A DNA stretch of 64,000 nucleotides from Thysanoteuthis rhombus (GCA_963457665.1 OY735215.1:30403041-30467040), one strand, 5' to 3'. Numbered from the stretch's first letter, positions 23,246 to 37,764 are shown. The notes: generated by a model from the letters alone, not told the origin. Numbers and translations are program-made.

Positions 23246-25544
23246 AAAAAATTATTGGTACATATAATTAATGTGAAAAAACCCAAAAAAAGCAAAACAA
23301 AAAAAAACAAGTAAAGCATTCATATCAACATTATCTGAAAGTTTCATAATATAAGAATTAATAGAGAAATCACACCTAAAGAGACATAGCCAATTTTTGT
23401 CCTTGCATGAGTGGGAGGTAGAAAAATAGCTGACATAATATGAAGTTGAGAGTTCAAGTATTTGTCTAACGAGAATATTCAAAGAGAATGCTTCCTAATT
23501 TCTTCAAATGAAATAATTTCCGTATCAAGGACCTTACATTCTACAGCTTCTAATGCCTGCTCTATGTCCAACCAAATTATTGGAACCTTTGGACAACTAT
23601 AAGTATGTCTTCCCCCTCAAATATCTTGGTTTTGTGACAAACAGTGCATTGGTCTTTGTTTAATCTGGAAAAAACTAAGGACACACAAGTAAATAAATAA
23701 ATGATAAAATTCAATTACTAGCTGGTGACATCTATCTAATTTTTTGTTAGAAAGTATGTTTTAGAGAACAAAAAAAAATTGCTTTAAAAAGGTAATTCAA
23801 AGAAATTTCAAGTTATCTCCATTGTGAAACAAAAGATAATGCATCTTGGTACAGTGATAGACTTTTTAATATAAGTATTCCTTCTAGTAATTCAAATATG
23901 AAAATTTTCATTGAAATCTATCTGTATATCTTTGTAATGGGAAAAAGTTTATTCTACAACCTTCATAATGTAAGCACCATTTTTAGTAGAAGGGTTATAT
24001 GTGAACTAGCATTATGTCTTCATGATTTCCTTGAATTAGAGTCAAATAATTTTTTTATTTAGTTTCTTACATCATAGCCAAACATGTAAATCAGTATGTC
24101 TGATTGGTCTGGTCCTATTATAACCTAGAAGTTATAATAGATTTGTCTAAATGAAATACTCTAACAGAGCAAATTAAACAATAAAAGGGTTGTAAAGGAG
24201 ATATTCTTCTTTGTTATGGCAACAGACTTTGTTGAAATTTTAATAGACAATTCTCACAGAAACGCTGATTGTTTGAAACTAAGATAAAAGGGGTAAAAAA
24301 AAAAAGAGAGTGTGTGAATGACTGTAAGAGAGAAAGAGTCATTGGTGTTAGTGAGCGAGTTAAAGTCTGTTGGCATAACAATATACAATTGTGTCACAGA
24401 GACGGTGTTCGTTTGAGTCAAAAACTGGTTGAAGAAATAAGTGTGTGAATGACTAGAACAAAGATTCGAGTAAGTGAGTTAGAGAAAGTGTGATGTAATG
24501 GATGAGTGGATTATAGGAAGAGAAGAGTGATTCGGTAAGTCTCTCTTTCTCCTCCCCTTTTTTTCATCTTTTAGATGTAGCTAACTTTGTGATAACATTG
24601 TAATACTCTCAACACACACATATGCACAAAAAAAATTTTTTTTTTAAATTTAAAAATACTTTCGCAGTAAAATCAAAATTGCTCAAAATTTTTAAATGGC
24701 CAAACCAAGAAATTTCATGTCTAAAATTCAAATAAAACCAATCTTTCAACTAGTAGCAGCTTTTACTTCAAATCTATCTCATATAATTTAGGTTTGAACC
24801 ATCTTTTGCATTGTATGTGTAGGTGCATTGTTGAGATTTGGGGAATGAATGTTTTCAAAAGTGATTTGCCTAAAATAGTACTAATCATTAGAGCCATTGT
24901 TTCTATAAAAAAATTAAAAAAAATTAAAAAAAAACTCAATAAATGATGAGAAGTACATAAATACATTAAAAAAAATAATATCAGAAAAATGACTTTTGAC
25001 CAAACAAACTAATCTGGGGTTCGAAAAGAACTTTTAGTTGAAAATCTATTGATAGGAAATCATTCATTCCATTTATAATAGATCCAAAATGTATAAAAAG
25101 AAATATGAATTTGTTTTTTTAGAGTTTAAAGGCCAACTAAATTATGGATTAAATAATGACATTCATTGTTGTATGGAGAATAAGTCCTAATAGTCCCGTA
25201 GTCTACTAGAGTCCCATAGGAGTTTTCAAGCCAACAAATGAAACCAATTGGACATGTTAGAGAGAACTTGAGTAAGAATATTTAGTATGGATATTCCAGA
25301 TCAAATAAATTGTGAATAAATTTCAGTGTCATTTTTTATAATGGCTGATTTTTGCCGTAGTGCCTTAGACTGAGAAAAGAGAAAAGAAAAAAAATAAGGA
25401 CCTTCCACGCCTCAAATAGGGGCATATTGTTTATCATTGGAAAGGAAATTTCATGCTTAGTCAGGTCAACAGAAGATCCATATGGCTCATGCAAGTCCCT
25501 TTATGTTATTGTCAACCAAGAATCTTGTTTTAAAATGAAATAGC

Positions 25545-26165
25545 TGTGTGGTCATAGCTATAACATAAGAGAGATAATTGTTGATGGATTTAATAATTTC
25601 TTTTGTAGCCTTTTGCTTACCCTTGCACAGAATTTCAGAGAAAACTTTTGGAGACATCAAGAACCTCTGGAACAATTTTCTGGGTTGGACAGTTAACCAT
25701 GATATGGTGAGGTAATTGTGCATAGATCTGGTCAAAAATTTCATGACTCATGTCATAACCTCCTACTCACCCTTCCACGAAATTTAATTGAAATCTATAG
25801 GGAACTTCTCGAAATATTGTGTATTTTGGAGATATTGCATGGTATTGACAGATAGCTACAATGTAGGGGAGGTAATTGCACATTGATCTGCTCCCAAATA
25901 GAATCACTTTTCTCATCTATTGTCCACTCTTCCACAGAATTTCATTGAAATTCATTGAGAACTTTGAGATATATTGAGTGGACAGAATTATTTGAGATAT
26001 TTTATGGTTGCCAGCAGTTAGCTAGAACACAGGGGAGATAATCCTGCATGGATAAGATGGAAATGCATGGAAAATATTTTCTGAATTATTCCGGAGCCTA
26101 TTGCCCATGCTTCCAAAAAAATTTATTTGAAATTAATTTGGAACTTTGCGCTCAAAATTCTGTTA
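25545..26165 (+). repeat. repeat family C: tandem array of four degenerate copies
   Basis: Units begin near 25568, 25706, 25873 and 26031 with a GGGGAGGTAATTGTGCAT-like block. They continue through a CTTCCACAGAATTTCATTGA block and a GAAATTCATTGAGAAC block to GAGATATTGTGTGGACAGA. The period is about 140-170 bp. Repeats with TTTCATTGAAATTC, GAGATATTGTG and GGACAGACAG are widespread in invertebrate genomes in my recollection. No coding content. Confidence 0.75.
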
Positions 26166-26789
26166 CTCAGTCTGTCATGTTTATTGATTTCTATTTTTTA
26201 GTGGTTGAGATTGCATTTACACTAGGTGTAATTTAGGATTGATTTGAACCTTAGATATTATTTCAGCCATTAACTGTCAGAATCCTGGAATAGACATTTT
26301 AAGCGTTGGGAAAAACAAATTACAGGATTAAGTCAATATCTAAAAAAAACCTTTGCTATATCTTTTAGTTTTTTTTCTTTTACAGTTTTTATCCTGAAAT
26401 AAAGTCAAGATATGTTCCAATCTCAATAATAACTGAATTTCTCGGGTCAAGATTGAGTGGAATTTTTTTTCATTGTTTTTATTCAAACTCCAAAATTTAT
26501 GTGACCATCTGTCTTCTTGATGTCCAGGTTTGGGCTCGCACTCTAGTTAATTGATCCTGCCATACAGAGAAAGGTTTGCATTTTTCACCACTAACACTTC
26601 TATATCCTTTAATCACTATACATGTAGATGTCAAAAACCATGACAGACTGAGTAATAGAATTTTGAACATGAAAATGTGAGCCACAGCCACAACCAGAAC
26701 CAGAACCAGAACCAAAACTAGTAAAAACAAAAGGGGGGGGGGGGTATTCAAAAAGAGGGAGGGGTTAATGTTAAAAAGGGAGAAGATGC

Positions 26790-27415
26790 ACTTTGATTTT
26801 GATCAATAAAAGTGGAAAAATGCCCCCCCCCCCCCGATTGATCCCTAAAAAGTGAATAAAAGCATTCGCCTAATTTTGACCCCAGAAAAAGTTCCATGAT
26901 TTTCACCACCTAAAATGAAGAAAAAAAATTCAATCTTGACAGTAAAAATGGAAAAAAAAAGTTCCCTCTTGACGTCAACCCCTGAAAATGAACCCCCCTT
27001 AATTCAACTCCTGAAAATGAACCTGCCCCTAATTTGACCCCTAAATGATAAACACTCCCTCCAAGTTAGACCCACCCTTCCAAAAAAAAAAAAAAAAAAA
27101 AAAAAAAACTTTTGTGCCCTTAAGATGAAAAAACAATTTCCCCTAGTTTTTGCCCCTAAAAAGGTGGAACCCCCCCCCAAAAAACAGAACTTCCCCTACA
27201 ATACAATAAAGGTTGAAAATAATTTTTCCATCTGAATTTTGATTCCAAAATGTACAAAAATATTCCCCTTGATTTTGACCCAAAAAATAAAGAAATTTCC
27301 TAGATTTTGAATTCTAATTCTGAAAAATTCCCCTATATTTTGACCTGTAAAAGTGAGAAATGTTCCTCCTTGATTTTGACCCTAAAATGGTAAAATAAAA
27401 GTTCCCTTCATATAA
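26790..27415 (+). repeat. decayed C-rich minisatellite
   Basis: At least ten imperfect repeats of a unit of roughly 35-50 bp with the core TTGATTTTGACCCCTAAAA, followed by TG and A-rich sequence and a variable C tract of 4-13. Clear cores lie near 26870, 27030, 27270, 27335 and 27375. The spacing varies and A or C homopolymers have expanded within units (27078-27108 is a run of about 30 A). Not protein-coding. Confidence 0.65.
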
Positions 27416-29484
27416 TCTACACATTCTCCAATTACTAAACTTTATATTTTGGAAAATTGATTAATCAATGATGTAAAGTATAGTTACATGATAAATTGTG
27501 CAGCGGAACTTAAACCATATTACTATTCAAGGTATTCCTGTACAACCAATAAACAGCACAGTATGAGAAAAAAATCCTTCTTGAATAAAGAACACAATCT
27601 TATATCACATTTTTGTTTTGATTAGAAAGAAATAATAATAAATGTTCTTTTATTTCATCATCAAAAACAGATTGTTTTAGCATAATGAATAATCTAAATC
27701 AACTCCCCCAGAATGTGAACAAAAAAAAACAAAAAAAAGTTTTATGGGAGGTTTTCTAATACTAACTAGCTAAAAAGCTGTATAAGGCTCCCAGATATAC
27801 CCACAGAAATTTTCATGAAGTTATGTCGAGTACTTTTGCAGTAGGCTATTACCTAAAGACAGACAGACATTTTGTGAATTATGATAAGATGCTGTATGAT
27901 CTGATTTGTGAAGAAATATGAAAAATTTTACACCACAAATTATTCACTGAAGTAAATAGTTTGAGTAGAACTATAACTATGGATCCGTCTTATTTTGAAA
28001 ATCTTTATTCTGCTAGAACAAATTTGCATGCAAACCAAAAGCCCTGAATCTATAAGAAAAGTTAATCTAATTGATAACACCAAGTTCTAATGAAAATGCT
28101 GCTTACTGAAATAGTAGTTGAGCAGTAAAGTAGTGTGCGCAGGTTTTATTACATTGTTGCTGAAGCAAATCTGAAAAATGCTGTGTGTTTAATCATATAG
28201 TTATTCAAGTAATTAGAAATAAGTGCTGAACTCGAGAGGACAAATGAGCAAATTCCTTAAATCAAGGAAAGTGGAAGAATGATGTCAGAATGAAGTCATA
28301 AACCAAAATGGAGACTGCCAATGATGAATAAATAATTTATTTTTGAATTGAGGGCAAAGGGTAATGGAAATCATGCCATGCTAACGAGAAAGAAATTGCA
28401 CAGACGTGATAAATGTCTGAAAGTAATCGATATCCAAGAGAAATTATAAACAATTAAAACACCCAAAAAAGAGGGACAACGGTTAACTGACTCAAAGAAA
28501 ACTCTGAATGATATATTTGATACCCAATGATCACTATGCAGTTGCTGTAAATGTTTATCATAATTTATCATTTGGGTGTGTTTAAGCAGAGTACGTTCAC
28601 TGAATGATAATAGTAATAACTATGGAAAAAGAAAATATTGAATTGAACTGTTGCAAGTTTAAAATGACTTATATAGGTAAACAATGCAAGTTGTATAAAA
28701 ACAGGGGTCTCACCAACTAGCCAGTTCAAAATTTCTAGACATATTTGTGACAATAGGTAAGTCAACATGGGGTAACTGAATGGGTGATAGACAATCAAGT
28801 TTTTTTTTTGTTTGTTTTTTTTTCAAATGTGCCTCCCTTCCTCTCACGAGAGAGCCGATTTTTCCCTGACAATATACAAAATTCCAACATTTTCAGAAAT
28901 CTCAAAAACTTCCTGTTCATGGGAAACTTATTTCCTCCCCCCTGATATTTCCCTGACAAGTGAGAACCCAGAAAAATATTTGATACTTGAAAAAAAATTT
29001 TTTAAGTGAATATTCTTCATCTAACCATCATTCTGATTAAATGATTGAGCTTTAAACCTAACAAACATACTTATCCTATCCAGATATAAAATAAACATAC
29101 ACAAAAGTTTTCATATCTGCTAAAAAATCACAAAGATCATCAAGCTGAATATAGAGATACATCAGACAATTCAACAGATTACAAGTGAGAATTATAGTGT
29201 AGCATGAATATATGTTATGGTGAGAATTTTGTACATAACACATTCCAGTGAACAATAATCTATTTAGGAAAATCATCTTTGTACTATTGTTTGGAAGTGC
29301 AATTCTGAGATGAAATATGAATCAAATTTTTCTTTCAGACAAAAATAACCAACTGATAACACTAACCAAATGACAGGGGTAAAAGATATAAAATTTGGAA
29401 CAATTTACATTCATTGTTAAGTTATCAAAATATTATAAACTTTATATGATAAACTAGGAAGCACTCAGAGAGTCAACGCTATTG

Positions 29485-29960
29485 TCCGGGGGTGTAATTA
29501 TGCATTACGCACCCAAATTTAATCAGTTCTTCCGTAGCCTATTGTCTATCCTTCCAAACATGATATTTTAGCAATATGTGATTTAGACATAACCACGATG
29601 CAGGGGAGATGATTGTGCATATATCCGTTCCAAAATTTGATCAGTTCTCCTGTAAGTCTACTGTCCATCCCCATGACAGAATTTCATAGAAATTCATTGA
29701 GAACTTCTAGAGATATTGTGTTTACAGTCATGCATGAATACACGATTGGGAAGGGGTGGTGGTAAAATATCTCTCAATCAGAAAAAGAATCCAAGAACCG
29801 CCGCAGAAGTTCACTACCTCTTTCTCACTCAATGGCCCATCCTTCATTGAAATTCATTCAGTACTTTTAGAGATATATGTGGACAGAAAAAGAGACAAGC
29901 AGATGCAACCAAAAACAAACCTCTTTTCAACTTCATAAACAGAGGTAAAAAAAAAAAAAA
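29485..29960 (+). repeat. repeat family C: second array, three copies
   Basis: Same blocks as 25545-26165: AGGGGAGATGATTGTGCATA (29602), ACAGAATTTCATAGAAATTC (29677) and GAGATATTGTGTTTACAGTC. A last partial copy ends in ATGTGGACAG, GATGCAACCAAAAACAAAC and AGAGGTAAAAAAAA. Confidence 0.75.
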
Positions 29961-32900
29961 ATGCCAGATCAAAGGAGACAACTATTTTAAATGAAAGATT
30001 TTGAATTTTTCAAAAAACAACAGTTTCTTTTAGATCTTCAAGAAAAAGAAATTGGGAGAAAAGGTTTGAAACTAAACACTCAGTAAATTATACTGGATAA
30101 GTATTAAAAAAAAACCCAAAAGAACCCCCAAAAGGAAAAAAAAAAAACTTCTAAAATTCCAATATTCACTATTTGCAATGAAGAGAAATGGTAAACAGAC
30201 TGAATGGGAAGTATACAAGATTTTGACATTTATCCAGACTACGGTGAATATTTGAGCCAAGGAAACTAACTTTGTTTTTGAAAAAATAAAAAAACGATAT
30301 ACTCGCAAATTCAAACATTTTCAATATTTTTTTTCCCACCTATATGCAGTTGAAGGATTCTTTCCAGAAGATTTCTAACTTCAAAATAAGAAATAGCTAT
30401 GACAAAAATGTTTTTCTTTCCTCACAATCATCCACATAGTTTTTATAGTACTTTACAGATATTCAAGTTTGCTTTGATACGTTTATAGATCAAGGCAAAC
30501 TCAATTCTTTGCAATCAGAAGCTTTCAGGTCTTGTTTGAATTTTGTTGGATAGTGAGTATTAATCATTATGTATGATATGGTCGGACTATTTTCCTCATC
30601 TATGAGTTCATTTATTTATGATGATTTGGCCACGTGCCCTCTGGCCTTCATTGGGTGTCGTTGGTTCTAGAATGTGGAATCACTAATCAGAGCACATGCA
30701 TAATGGGACAGGACATTCACTTCCGTTTTTGTATATCCAAGTTATGTCTTCATTGTACGTTAGAGAACTTCTAGAACCAACAACATCCAACAGCCAAATG
30801 GAAATGGATGAAGAAAGATTGGGAAGACTTGCATGGTTGAAGGTTTTTTTTTTTCCAAAAATAGTAATATTTTTAAATATATGGTAAGGGCACATCTATT
30901 AAGTGCACTGCAGTTCTTTTGAGCTTCATTATAAGAGCATAACATTTAAAAATAAAAATATAATAAACCAATTAGTGACTCATCTTGAAATTCATTGTCT
31001 TCAAAAAGACAACAATCATAAATCACATTTTTCTATTTTAATGAAAAAGTGTGTTGGACAAAAAAAAAAAAAAAAAAAAAACTGACTTGAAAAAAATATA
31101 TAAAGAAATCCCTTGAATAATATGATCCATTTCTGGTGTTACAAATTCTATAACCTATCAATTTGTTCATGCATGCAGTTTATAGTCAATTAAACTCCCA
31201 AATATTTTTTCTAAATTAAGATAGCTAGTCTCTCCAAGCAACCTTCTTGAGAAGCAAAGCCAGTAAGTAAATCCAGGATCTATGAAATATAAAACTCAAT
31301 AAGAAATAAAGAAATAAGACTTCCATTTTAACTTATGTTTCAATAAAACTTACCTGGTTCAAGTACAATCTAAGAGTTATTTCCCCTTTTGGATAGTATT
31401 CAAGTCAAGAGATCATATCAAATGTGAAGAAGATATATAAACTAACTGACAGGTTAATCAACTCTTTTCCATCTCCTGTAATTAATTTGGCAGAAGCAAG
31501 TCAAACAGGATCTAATATGAAACTCATCCTAGACAAAGTTGATTACTAAATAAAACTAAAAATTTCATAGTCACTCAACCCCTGAAAAACCTTATTTTTC
31601 ATGAATAAAATTTTCATTTTATTTGAATTATTTTTGATTGATGTTAGTCTTCATTTCAAAGTTTATGGACATATTTGCTTTCCAGCATGTTTCTGATAAG
31701 CAGAAAGAAATAATGTCCACACCCCATTTAACCTCATGTTGCCATGCAACACTTCATATTATCAATCAACTGTTGCCATGCATATTAAAAGATAGAAGTT
31801 TCACATTCTTCTGAGCCATAAATTTACATTACCTTCAATTTACTACTGATTCTGTCTAAAATATCTTATATGTGTATGTATATTTATAGAGGATTCATAA
31901 GATTTTTACTTCATCACATTTAACATTTGGTTGATAGTGAGACTTGATCTTAGGAGGATCAGATTCTTAAGAACAATAGATGACTTTATGGAAACTGTGT
32001 GTCAATTAAGAAAAGAAATAAATAAAAACTCCTTTCTTTACCTGACCTAAAAAACAAACAAACATGAAGTGTCAGAAAGTAGTAAGCCGAATAGATTTGT
32101 AAAACTTTCTTAAACTTACAATACTACACTTGAGTAATCGAATCAGCATATTTTTGGAGCTACAATCTCTATGGTCATTTGAGACTTTTTTTTCTTCTTG
32201 AAGTAATTTTAGTTCAAGATCTTTCTTTTCAGACAACTTTCAAGATAATTAGTTCTGATGTACACACAGGAAACGGGGATTCAATTATGATATCTAATTT
32301 ATAATTAACAAATTAATATTTCTCACCAACTAGAGACATGAGGATAAATTCTCAATACCAAGTGCATAGTGGAATGTTTTGTGAACTACTTCTTGCAATC
32401 TGGGAATTGCAGGTTTCTCACATTGTTTCCAAAAACTAAAATTTGTTTTATTCCAGCTTTCAACATATTCGAAGTATTCTTGCTAAAAACTACTCTCAAG
32501 AGTGATTATAATTTGACATTTGTTATGGTTCAGTGGCAGAGTAGATCACTGAATGTCTGGCATTTTAAGCTTTCTACAAAATAGATGAGGAAGAAAAAGG
32601 TTATCACTAGGTTATGGTTATTTTTAATTTTTATTAACACAAATGTAAGAGAGACAACTCATCTTGCCCAAAATTCAGCAAAATAATATTTCGATAAATG
32701 TTAATTTTCATTTCAACATACTTTTTTAAAGTATCATTTCAGTATTATCAGTTGAATTACCCATGTATTTTTCAATATTTCTACTACGTAAAAATACCAA
32801 CAGCCCTATGTTGTTTTTAAGCCAGAAAACAATGTTAATACAAATGACAATATATTATTTGAAATTTTGTCAGCTTCCCAACATATTTATAGTGCAAAAG

Positions 32901-33289
32901 AATTTATAGACAAAAATGTGACTATTTATTTCAGCACATGCCGATGAAATTTTCTTTCCAATAAATTCATATAAAATCATTATATGATATTCATATATGA
33001 AATGCAATATTTGTACAGAAAGTATGATAAATCGTTGGAATCGGCTTTTCAACAGAGTATTTTGTAAGTTTGTATTTATTATGAAAGATGTTAGAGCCAA
33101 AAACAAAGCGAGGTATTCCAGCATAATTCGAAAGTGGAAGTTATCATTTAGGAGGGTATAATCTTGGGAAACAGATTAAATAATACATAAAAACTATCTG
33201 TGTTTCAAGCCTTTCTTTAACCTTTTGAAACAAACCATTTTTAAATTCAAAATGGAAGAGTGTGATTGTATATTTCCCACAATTATGAC

Positions 33290-33420
33290 CAATTCATTGT
33301 GCATGGATCTACCCAAAAATTTAACCAAATCTTCCATAGTCTATTGCCCAACCTTCCACAAGATTTCATTGGAATTCAGATAACTTTCTGAGATAGTGTA
33401 TGGAAAGACAGGAATGAATG
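33290..33420 (+). repeat. repeat family C: single copy
   Basis: One unit: ATTGTGCATGGATCTACCC, ATAGTCTATTGCCCAACCTT, CCACAAGATTTCATTGGAAT and GAGATAGTGTATGGAAAGAC. Confidence 0.7.
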
Positions 33421-34365
33421 AAGAAATGTATTAAAAAATATCAGCAGATGATAGTGTTCAATCCAAATTTTTCTTTTCTTTCATTAATTCTCCAATCTCT
33501 TTATTTGTTCACTATTTGCAGGAACTAAAATATTTTTGCATTTTTGTGCATCTGTGGCACTCAGACGATTGAAGATACAAAACACCATACACTACAGAAA
33601 ATGTATTTCATTCCAAATAAATCATTTCAAAAAGTGTTTCATGTACAAAAAAACTGCCATTTTCTGTATTAGATTTTTCTAAAATATTTCTCATAACATT
33701 CAAGACGAAAGTAAAAAACACTGATTTAAAACAGTTGTAAGAATAATAATTCTAAGGATATTTCTGTTATGATCACACAACTTATAGAAAAAGAAAACAT
33801 TGTAATGTTACCAGTTATTGATTTCAAATCAACTTCATTAAAGGGCATTTGATTTCTAGTAGTCAAGTGTGCAGAATTCAAAAGTGGCACAGACTAAAAT
33901 TAAGCCGACTCACCATAATTATGTTTGGAATTTGATTCTCAGATATTCAAAGTAGGAGCTGCAGTCTGTCTTTAACAATTACCAGAATAAAGATGTAATG
34001 GATCACAGAAAGAAGAATCCAACATAAAATGTACAGTAATTTACTACTTTATTTGTTCGGACTGAAAATATAACACTAGTTAAAATCCAGAAATGACATG
34101 CTTGTATTTTTTGTTGGTCTTAGAGCTATTAGAAAGATGGTTGAATGTACGTATTTTAATGACTATGAATATAAATTTTATAGTTTCTCAAGTGAATGTG
34201 TGTGGTAAGAATTTTTGAGCTAGGTCACTCAGGTTTTTCTCCTGCTGGTGGTACCAAAAACTGTGTACGCATGCCCTCAGGATGTAATATTTGACAGATT
34301 CTCACCAAAGAAGGACACATATTTTCAATATATTTTATTTTTATAATCTTTTTTTGTGAAAAACG

Positions 34366-34440
34366 TTCTACTCAGGTTTTAAAGGGGGAGTTCTATTTAC
34401 AATATAACTATAATGTAAAACTCGGCACTAGTTTCTGCCA
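34366..34440 (+). repeat. repeat family E (short dispersed motif)
   Basis: GGTTTTAAAGGGGGAGTTCT followed by ATTTACAATATAACTATAAT. The same block occurs at 50018-50070 (plus), inverted at 54045-54120, and in weaker form inside the fold-back arms (59975-60020 and its mate) and near 63915-63962. Confidence 0.5.
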
Positions 34441-37400
34441 TAGTTTTAAAATGACATCACTAATTCCAACAGAACGGACATGGTGACACAGCATCTTTTT
34501 TTTTGGTTCAGTTTCCATTGTAGAATGCAGCATTTTCATGTGGGATGTTTGAATTATGTTTGAATAAAATTTCAAGTTATTGTCATAGAAAATTATTCCA
34601 TTTTGGAACCTAGGAAAATGATTATAGCATAGATTACCAGAATAAGGAGTGCATAGTTAGGATGCGTGTTTGTATATACAATATGTATGCTATCTTTAAC
34701 ACTAGAATAAATGGAATTGGAAAAGTGACAATAAGGAAACTAATTATAACTCATTGATCCAAGCAAAGCATTTTCATGCAAAAATTTACATCATCAACTA
34801 TGACAGCGGCAGTTGATCTCACGTTAACGCAGTTTTGTGTGAAAATTCAAATTGTCAACTATGACAGCTGCTACTGATGTAAAATTTTCAATTGTAGTTG
34901 TGACATCATAGATGGAAGACGTTATTTTGAGCTCAACAAATTCATGTCACAATGTTGACCACACACCCTGAGCTATCATCAGAATAAGGGATATGAAGAA
35001 TAAATGGATTTTTACAAAAATTTTAAGAAAAAAACAAAAAAAAACAAAAAAAAAACAAACTGAATCATCATTGATATTATTTTAAAAAAAATAGCAATTT
35101 TAATAATGCAATGTTTACGTATTATTTAGGAAAAATATTATTTAGAAAAAGTGCAAAGAACGTGGTAACAAATGAAAACCCAAGTTTGAATCACTTTCTA
35201 TTTTATTCACTTTTTTTTCTTGTTTGTCCTTATAGCGAGGGGGCAATTTTCTGCGCGTGATTGTGAACTGCTGGGGGTAATTTTTTTTACCATGCCTCAC
35301 GAAGTTCAGACAGGACACATTTTTGATAAATCTCAAAGTACTTTTTCTAGTGGGGGTTCAATTAACAAAGTAAGTCCATGCTGAAATGTTTCTTACTTTG
35401 TGTCCAATAGCCTTCATGCTCACGGACATTTGCTGGAGGAGGGTCTAGGCAAACAGAGTATTTGCTTAACCCTGGTTCAAAGGTTTGAAAGTTAAAACCT
35501 CACAGGCAATTAAAGGATAACAGTGCTGTACTATTGTTTTCTGTAACCTCAACTTGATGCACTCATAAAAAGAGTCCATTATTCTCAACTGCTAACAGGA
35601 TTGCTGTCAAGACATACATCAGAATATATCTTTTTGGTCCCCCTCCTCCTTGTGGCAGACTTTTTTAGTGATCACCGCCCAACAAACGGTTAGTGAAGTA
35701 ACTAATCCATTGATCATCCCAACCTTTAAAGAAGAAAAAAAAATAATCGTTGCTCCATGCTTGGGTGAACAACTGTTCAGTTATGTGTCCACTTGATTAA
35801 TATTTGTATTCAATGTGTCAAACTAATAATTTCCATTACAGCATATAATTCTTAAGTAGTATATAAATGATTTACAGATACATGTTATCATATGGCAGCT
35901 CGAATACTTTCTTTTTATGGTAAAATCTTTCTTAAAAGACAAGAATATCCTATAAAAAAATTATTTGATGTTGCTGTACATTTTTAACAGCATTTCTTAA
36001 AAAATGAACCTGTGTGTAATTAAACCAAAATTCTGACGAGACAATTTAACTGAATTTTATTTAAGAATGTGTGTCAAATTCATTTGTGTTGAACAAAAGA
36101 GAAAACAATACTAATCAACTGAAATGTGTAATTTCTTTTGCATCTCAGTGAGGAGATTAAGTGTCCCAGTGGATAGTAGGATCAGTTTCATTCAAGTGTC
36201 AGAAGAACAATACTTTAACTAATGAAAATAAGTTTAAAATACAGGATTAAAAATGAATCATAACTTACTAGTATGCATTTATACCACTTGGGTACTGCAA
36301 ATTGTTAAAGTATAATTTACAACCAGGTAACATTGCAGTATTGCAAAAAATAATTTAAAAGGAGCAGAATTCAAGCTTATTTTCTTCTATCACAAAGTTT
36401 ATACCTTTTATCATTAAAACTAAGAGTATCAAAATACTGACAGGGAATTTCAGGTGTCTTTACTCTTGCTAAGTAATACAAATACTCAAGTTTCAGGGCA
36501 AAAATGTACTATATAAATGATTGGAATTAAATCTTGCATAAAAGAATTACTTCGTACAAATACTATAGATTGGCTTTTTTGATCTACTTGAAAGACAGAT
36601 GTACCCTGAATGGACTTGCACTTGATAACTAGATTTACAAAGGATTCCTAGTACATTTGCAAGTTTAAAAACTGCAATCAAGGGGAATTTATAGGTCAGT
36701 CTTCTATGGCCATACAGGAGTAATATTTTTAACATTTTATTAAATTGATCTGAAATATAAAGCAGATTCAAGTATAAAAATAACTTATAAGAAACAATGG
36801 AAATTCTCACATAAAACAGCTTTAAATAAGGGATAGGTACTACTACTTATCAGGATTCAACAGAGCAACAGAAATATTTAACAAGTATGTATTATAAGTG
36901 ATAGATGTATAGGTTATGTGAGACTAAGAATATTTCAGTTAAAATGGTCCAGATTTTCATGATAATTATTTCAAAACACATCACAATTTAGTGTTTAATA
37001 TTTCAAACTTTTCTTTTATCATCCTTTTGAAAGTTAATTTGTATCAGAATACATAAAAACTGAATTCATTGATTTATTCTCTGAAAGTAAATAAGAAACA
37101 AACTCAACTTGTTTATGAGACAAATCTTGAAGACTGACCACTACAATATTATCAGGCATTTATAAATGATTTTAAAATTTTGCTTGAACGATAGTTTTAA
37201 GAAAAAATTTTTTTCCAGGTTAACCTCTAAAGATTAAAAAAAAAAAAAAAAAAAAATACAATCAGTAAATGCTTGGATTTGAAAATATATTTGTATCTAA
37301 ATATCTTTTATATGTGCAAACACTTAGCTTTAGAAAAATTGAACAAAAAATTACTAAGGAATTATATTTTCCAAAATATTTCCCTCATCAACACAGATTT

Positions 37401-37530
37401 ATCAATGCATACGGACATTTTACTTATACAAGTGTACGTAAGAACAATCACAAATATGGAGACTAACGATTTGGAAAAAAATGAAGGATGAATTTAGGAG
37501 TTTGATTTAATCTTGTCAGTCATAAGAGCT

Positions 37531-37602
37531 TTAATAGCTCAGTCGGTAGAGCAGTAGTCTTATGGCTAAGGTGAGTCTTGTTCAGAGCTTATTTTTTTTT
37601 CC
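37531..37602 (+). other. tRNA-like sequence, probably a pseudo-tRNA
   Basis: GCTTTAATAGCTCAGTCGGT followed by AGAGCAGTAGTCTTATGGCT matches the 5' half of lysine-type tRNAs well, with a perfect D-arm and A box. The second half (AAGGTGAGTCTTGTTCAGAGC) keeps only part of the B box, and the acceptor stem does not close. I read it as a broken tRNA copy or a SINE head, not a working tRNA gene. Confidence 0.4.
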
Positions 37603-37764
37603 CTATCTGCAGTGAATAAATAGCCATAGACTGATGGTCAGAGTAGTTTCATGGAAAAGTAATAGAACTTAAGATAAAAGTAAATACTAGTAAAAGAATG
37701 AGTGGTTCATGTAAAATTGCTTGAAAATATATTGACAACTTGAAATGATACTAAAATAAAACCC

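Noticed and set aside
25545..30000. Evenly spaced repeats suggesting a CRISPR array
   Set aside because: Units are 140-170 bp, degenerate and without unique spacers; the sequence is clearly animal, with introns.
30657..30783. Inverted pair GTTGGTTCTAGAA / TTCTAGAACCAAC
   Set aside because: Arms of about 15 bp with a roughly 95-bp loop and no further element structure.
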